NCBI RefSeq assembly: GCF_018595685.2
Contig: NZ_CP092334.1
Coordinates: 2,136,001-2,200,000, forward strand
Length of the DNA: 64,000 nt
Reading direction: 5' to 3'
Origin: Flavihumibacter rivuli
GTDB taxonomy: Bacteria > Bacteroidota > Bacteroidia > Chitinophagales > Chitinophagaceae
The notes under the pieces were generated by a model. It worked only from the letters and a program-made list of their open reading frames with translations. It ran no database searches and was not told the origin of the DNA. Shown here piece after piece: positions 60,535-64,000 of the stretch (position 1 is its first letter; every line of letters begins with the position of its first letter). The translations under genes were made by a program, and so were the position numbers.

Positions 60535-61410
60535 GTGATCATTAACTACATCGAGTTACTGAAGAATAATCCCCAGTATTTTAAGCAGTTCTCCTGTAAG
60601 GAATTACTGTTCCTGAACTATGACTGCCCGGTCAAGGAAAACAGGCTGACCATTTGGTCGGAACACAATTATTTCTATTACGTTATCTCGGGAAAGAAAA
60701 ACCTGCATGCCAATGGCAGGGTCTGGGAATTGCAGCAAGGCTCCTTTATTTTTGTTAAAAAAGGTGCCTGCCTGATCGAACAATTCTTCCGTGAACCCTT
60801 TTGCATTGTGGTATTTGTGGTGCCGGATACTTTCATTTCCCAATACATTACCCTGTACAAGAATGAATTGCCTGCACCAACAGACAAGGTTTCCGATGCA
60901 CTGGTCCTTCCCCTGGCCTTCGATGATGTGCTGCAAAATTTTTGCAACTCGATCATGGGATTCTTCACTGCCTCTGTCAAACCCTCGGAAAGCCTGATCG
61001 AGCTAAAGTTCCTGGAATTGCTGCTCAACCTTTCCAGTAATGCCAGCAATTCGGAATTTGTCACCTACCTGCACCAGGTGGCCAACCGGCAGGCCAGCAG
61101 TATTGAAAGCATTATGGAAGCCAATTTTTCGTTCAAACTTGAATTAGAAGACTACGCAAAACTTTGCAACCGCAGCCTGTCATCCTTTAAGCGTGACTTC
61201 AGTGCCCTCTACCAGTGTCCCCCTGGTAAATGGCTTTTGGAAAAGCGCCTGCAGCATGCCGGAAAATTACTGTCCACCACCAATAAAAGCTTAGCTGATG
61301 TGATCTTCGAAAGCGGCTTTGAAAATCATGCCCATTTTACCCGTGTCTTCAAGAATAAATTTGGCCTTTCACCCCTCCAGTATAAGAAACAGCATCATCT
61401 GGCCCTTTAA
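60535..61410 (+). CDS. AraC family transcriptional regulator
   Basis: A 291-residue regulator with an N-terminal cupin-like sensing domain (about 1-160, KNLHANGRVWELQQGSFIFV) and a C-terminal AraC DNA-binding domain with two helix-turn-helix units (about 190-288; YAKLCNRSLSSFKRDFSALY and SLADVIFESGFENHAHFTRV, ending KFGLSPLQYK). It starts with GTG; no ATG is available nearby. It points towards the acyl-CoA-dehydrogenase and cupin genes, which it may control. An in-frame open stretch precedes the GTG without a normal start codon. Confidence 0.92.
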   Translation: MIINYIELLKNNPQYFKQFSCKELLFLNYDCPVKENRLTIWSEHNYFYYVISGKKNLHANGRVWELQQGSFIFVKKGACLIEQFFREPFCIVVFVVPDTFISQYITLYKNELPAPTDKVSDALVLPLAFDDVLQNFCNSIMGFFTASVKPSESLIELKFLELLLNLSSNASNSEFVTYLHQVANRQASSIESIMEANFSFKLELEDYAKLCNRSLSSFKRDFSALYQCPPGKWLLEKRLQHAGKLLSTTNKSLADVIFESGFENHAHFTRVFKNKFGLSPLQYKKQHHLAL

Positions 61411-61471
61411 CCCTGACCTTTTTAGTAAAAAAACTGGACGGTATAGCAAATGCGAAGCGCCACTGGTTGGA

Positions 61472-61479
61472 TAGGTTTG
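61472..61479 (+). promoter_or_regulatory. -7 box downstream of the AraC gene
   Basis: TAGGTTTG is a full match to TAnnTTTG. No -33 partner is obvious, as expected where an activator such as AraC assists. It lies 19 bases before a short ATG-started frame and about 235 bases before the dehydrogenase gene. Confidence 0.5.
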
Positions 61480-61498
61480 TAGTATAAACCTTTTGATC

Positions 61499-61706
61499 AT
61501 GAAAAGCATTGACTTGATCCTGCAACCAGGCAGGTGGCCAACAGCAAAGGCAATCGGTATGCTTTACCCGGGCTATCCAAGAGTGGTGAGGAGAAAAAAA
61601 GTACCCGGTTCTTGACAACCATCTGCCGGTATCCGATCCCCCTGAATGGACCCATAATAATATTCCCTCCCAGTTGATCAACGCCATTATTTCATCACCA
61701 AAATAA
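61499..61706 (+). pseudogene. possible small gene broken at an A7 run
   Basis: From ATG at 61499 a 38-codon frame (MKSIDLILQPGRWPTAKAIG...) ends soon after a run of seven A (61594-61600). If one A were missing, the frame would continue as KKYPVLDNHLPVSDPPEWTH and on to TAA at 61704-61706, giving about 68 residues. The sequence follows directly after a good -7 box. No family is recognised, and chance is possible. Confidence 0.3.
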
Positions 61707-61713
61707 GATCCCA

Positions 61714-62841
61714 ATGACCACCATTACCTTATCCGATCATGTAGCCGAACTGGCTAACACACTGCAAAGCGAATTCAGTTCCCGTACCAACATGCACGAT
61801 GCAACCAACAGCTTCGTGGAGGAAAATTATGAAAGGCTCAAAGCGGAGAAGATCTTCTCTGCCCTGGTACCCACCGAACTGGGCGGGGATGGCTGGGACT
61901 ATGAAGACATGTGTTTTTTCCTGCGGGAGCTCGCTAAAGGCTGTTCTTCTACTGCCCTGGCATTATCCATGCACCAACACCTGGTAGCCGCTAATGTCTG
62001 GAAGTATAAAAAAGGTCAGGGCTCAGAAGAGTTGCTCAGGAAAATTGCAGCGAACCAGCTTGTCCTGGTGAGTACGGGTGCGGGCGACTGGCTATCGTCC
62101 AGCGGCACCCTGCAAAAGACAGAGGGAGGTTACCTGGTGAACGGCAGGAAAAACTTTGCCAGCCAGTCACCGATCGGCAATATCCTGGTAACAAGCGCCC
62201 AATACAATGATCCGGAAGCCGGTCCCCAGGTCTTGCATTTTGGTATACCTTTTCAATCGAAGGGAGTGAAACTGGAGGACAACTGGTATGCGATGGGCAT
62301 GAGGGGTACCGGCTCCTGTTCCATCACACTTGAAGAGGTGTTCGTTCCGGAAGCAAATATTTCCTTACGCAGGCCAAGGGGAGAATTCCATCCTTTCTGG
62401 AATGTGGTACTGACAGTCGCCCTTCCGCTAATCATGAGTACCTATGTGGGCATTGCAGAGAAAGCCTATGACCTGAGCCTGGCACAAGCAATAAAGAAAC
62501 CGGAAAGCTATACACCGATCCAGTTGGGAGAACTCTTTAACCTGATTACCACCGCACAGGTCATGCTTAAGGATATGATCAGGATCACGAATAACTTTGA
62601 CTTCAAACCGGTGGACGAAAATGGCAATGCAGTTTTGGCGCGGAAATCGGTTGTCGCTAATTCCTCTATACAGGCAGTCCAAAAAGCTGTAGAAATATTT
62701 GGCGGCCAGAGCTACCTGTGTAAAATGCCGATCGAAAAACTATACCGTGACATTTTAGCTGCCCCTTTCCACCCACTACCGGAGAAGGAGCAACAAACTT
62801 TCACCGGAAATTTTTTGTTGGGAAATAAGCTACTGGGTTGA
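61714..62841 (+). CDS. acyl-CoA dehydrogenase family flavoprotein
   Basis: A 375-residue protein with the three-part ACAD fold: N-terminal helices (ALVPTELGGDGWDYEDMCFF), middle beta domain (GRKNFASQSPIGNILVTSA, MGMRGTGSCSITLEEVFVPE) and C-terminal four-helix domain (VQKAVEIFGGQSYLCKMPIE). The usual catalytic Glu position could not be assigned by eye. Relatives include true dehydrogenases and flavin monooxygenases of the DszC type, so the reaction is open. It is downstream of the AraC regulator and followed closely by two cupin genes. Confidence 0.9.
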   Translation: MTTITLSDHVAELANTLQSEFSSRTNMHDATNSFVEENYERLKAEKIFSALVPTELGGDGWDYEDMCFFLRELAKGCSSTALALSMHQHLVAANVWKYKKGQGSEELLRKIAANQLVLVSTGAGDWLSSSGTLQKTEGGYLVNGRKNFASQSPIGNILVTSAQYNDPEAGPQVLHFGIPFQSKGVKLEDNWYAMGMRGTGSCSITLEEVFVPEANISLRRPRGEFHPFWNVVLTVALPLIMSTYVGIAEKAYDLSLAQAIKKPESYTPIQLGELFNLITTAQVMLKDMIRITNNFDFKPVDENGNAVLARKSVVANSSIQAVQKAVEIFGGQSYLCKMPIEKLYRDILAAPFHPLPEKEQQTFTGNFLLGNKLLG

Positions 62842-62873
62842 GTAATTATTGAAAAAGGATAAATCATTTTGAA

Positions 62874-63227
62874 ATGCAAGTGAAAGATCTTGGTATACCG
62901 TTCCAGATAATTGATTGGGAGAAAATTCCCGGCGAAGTACATAAAGGCGAGGAAGGTTCAGCAACCTGGCGAACCCTTCAATATCCAGGTCTCCGGATCC
63001 GCGTAGTGAAATTTTCCAAAGGCTACCTGGCGGATCATTGGTGCCAGCTGGGCCATGTGGTCTATTGCCTGGAAGGCGAGTTTGAAAGTGAATTGGAAGG
63101 GGGTGAGAAACACATACTGACCAGTGGTATGAGTTATGTAGTGTCAGACGGACTGAGTTCCCATCGGTCTTACTCTAAAAACGGGGCAACCGTGTTGATC
63201 ATGGATGGGGATTTTCTAAAGCGATAA
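62874..63227 (+). CDS. DHCW-motif cupin-fold protein
   Basis: A 117-residue single cupin: YLADHWCQLGHVVYCLEGEF is the DHCW-type motif, followed by GEKHILTSGMSYVVSDG and SHRS. The fold likely binds a metal or small molecule; no reaction is known. It lies 32 bases after the dehydrogenase on the same strand. Confidence 0.85.
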   Translation: MQVKDLGIPFQIIDWEKIPGEVHKGEEGSATWRTLQYPGLRIRVVKFSKGYLADHWCQLGHVVYCLEGEFESELEGGEKHILTSGMSYVVSDGLSSHRSYSKNGATVLIMDGDFLKR

Positions 63228-63306
63228 GCTTAGCTTTCAATTATTGCTTCGAAATGGTTAGCCATATTTGCCCAATGCAATGCTTTCACCCAATCAATAC
63301 AACAGG

Positions 63307-63681
63307 ATGAAAGAAATCAAGCCCATCAATATCATGGAGGAGTTTTCATTGTTCGAAAAACAATGGACAACTCATATTATCGGGGAACTCAATGGACAGT
63401 ATGTGAAACTTAGCAAGCTTCAAAACGACTTTGTCTGGCATAGCCATGAAAACGAAGACGCAATGTTCATGGTGTTCATGGGTACATTATTAATTGACTT
63501 CAGGGATGGCCGAACAGTAGAAGTCTGGGAAGGTGAGATCCTGATCATTCCGAAAGGTGTAGAACACAGGCCACGTACAAACGGAGAGATAGTATTTAAT
63601 CTCCTCTTCGAACCAAAATCAACATTACATATTGGAAATATTGAAAGTGAAATGATAGTGAAAGAGTTAGGATGGATATAG
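63307..63681 (+). CDS. cupin domain protein
   Basis: A 124-residue cupin with both conserved motifs: WHSHENEDAMFMVFMGTLLI and PKGVEHRPRTNG, including the metal-binding His and Glu. Family members bind a metal, and many act on small carbonyl or sugar compounds, but the function here is unknown. The frame opens at 63268; MKEIKPINIMEEF at 63307 is the usual start. Confidence 0.85.
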   Translation: MKEIKPINIMEEFSLFEKQWTTHIIGELNGQYVKLSKLQNDFVWHSHENEDAMFMVFMGTLLIDFRDGRTVEVWEGEILIIPKGVEHRPRTNGEIVFNLLFEPKSTLHIGNIESEMIVKELGWI

Positions 63682-63918
63682 AACATAGAGCGACTAATCA
63701 ACTGCCAACTTACCGGCAATATCAGGACTCACTTGACATAACCCAGGCTTTACAGGTCTTTCAGGCATTCACCAAAATAACAGCCTGATCATTTAAAAAT
63801 GTCCCAGCTATTCCAACTAAGAAGAAAAAACCATCCCTACCTTCCGAAAAGGAATCAAAAGGAATTCAGACCGAATCCAGAAAGGACCAATTATTGATCA
63901 GTCTTGAAATCTTTGAAA
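63682..63918. other. intergenic region, nothing recognised
   Basis: No terminator or small gene is evident. The nine-base direct repeat AAAAGGAAT occurs twice near 63840-63860. CTTTG at 63911-63915 just before the next ATG could be part of a weak -7 box. Confidence 0.3.
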
Positions 63919-64000
63919 ATGTCAAATAATTATTTCCAGGTCAGGAACGCAATGCCAGATGAGTTTGCAGAAATTGGTAAGCTAATGATACAAGTATATT
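63919..64000 (+). CDS. GNAT family N-acetyltransferase, N-terminal fragment
   Basis: The first 27 codons (MSNNYFQVRNAMPDEFAEIG, then KLMIQVY) match the opening strand and helix of GNAT acetyltransferases (R-x-A-x-x-D-x-x-x-I). The gene runs off the window end. Family is likely but rests on a short segment. Confidence 0.6.
   Translation, partial: MSNNYFQVRNAMPDEFAEIGKLMIQVY

Overview
The window is a stretch of chromosome from a member of the Bacteroidota, most likely a Chitinophagaceae relative. Supporting signs are a delta-60-repeat protein with a type IX secretion C-terminal domain, a TonB-dependent receptor, a DUF5916 outer-membrane protein, Bacteroidota-type -7 promoter boxes (TAnnTTTG) and very weak Shine-Dalgarno sequences. 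No tRNA, rRNA, CRISPR array, transposase or integrase was recognised.

Layout. 1-5.3 kb: tail of a TauE/SafE-type membrane protein, a PAS histidine kinase, a divergent Crp/Fnr regulator, a DoxX plus flavodoxin-fold oxidoreductase pair, and trmD. 5.4-8.2 kb: a secreted delta-60-repeat protein. 8.7-27.0 kb: a one-strand block encoding an aerobic carbon monoxide dehydrogenase of the form I type (CoxMSL with the AYRCSFR active-site loop), its maturation proteins (CoxG, CoxD, CoxE, two XdhC/CoxF-like proteins, a MobA-like nucleotidyltransferase) and an almost complete molybdenum-cofactor pathway (MoaA, MoeA, MoaD, MoeB-rhodanese, MoaE, MoaC-MoaB fusion). A TonB-dependent receptor and a TauE/SafE permease are built into the same block. 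27-33 kb: DUF2252 protein, a DJ-1/quinol-monooxygenase-like pair next to a second Crp/Fnr regulator, and a DUF5916 protein. 33-41 kb: a MacAB-like ABC exporter, a penicillin-acylase-family protein and an amino-sugar operon (oxidoreductase, NagB, ROK kinase). 41.4-46.2 kb: leuCDAB.

46.3-53.1 kb is an A+T-richer accessory island. It holds an uncharacterised four-gene operon with two paralogous proteins ending in a CP(D/N)PDPN motif, bordered by a gene and its nonsense-mutated, truncated duplicate, plus a second gene split by an in-frame stop. 53.2-60.1 kb carries a GNAT enzyme and a tripartite RND efflux operon. 60.5-64 kb carries an AraC regulator, an acyl-CoA-dehydrogenase-like enzyme, two cupins and the start of a GNAT gene.

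How it may work together. The 8.7-27 kb block reads as one self-contained unit: make the enzyme, mature its Mo/Cu/S site, synthesise the cofactor, and possibly import the metal through its own outer-membrane receptor. Two sites that exactly fit the CRP consensus TGTGA-N6-TCACA lie about 70 bp upstream of start codons: one before the gene heading this block, the other before the DJ-1/monooxygenase pair. The window encodes two Crp/Fnr proteins that could read them. Five long imperfect hairpins built from ACGAAGGCAC- or ACGCAAAG-like units sit in intergenic gaps between 36 and 60 kb and form a dispersed repeat family.
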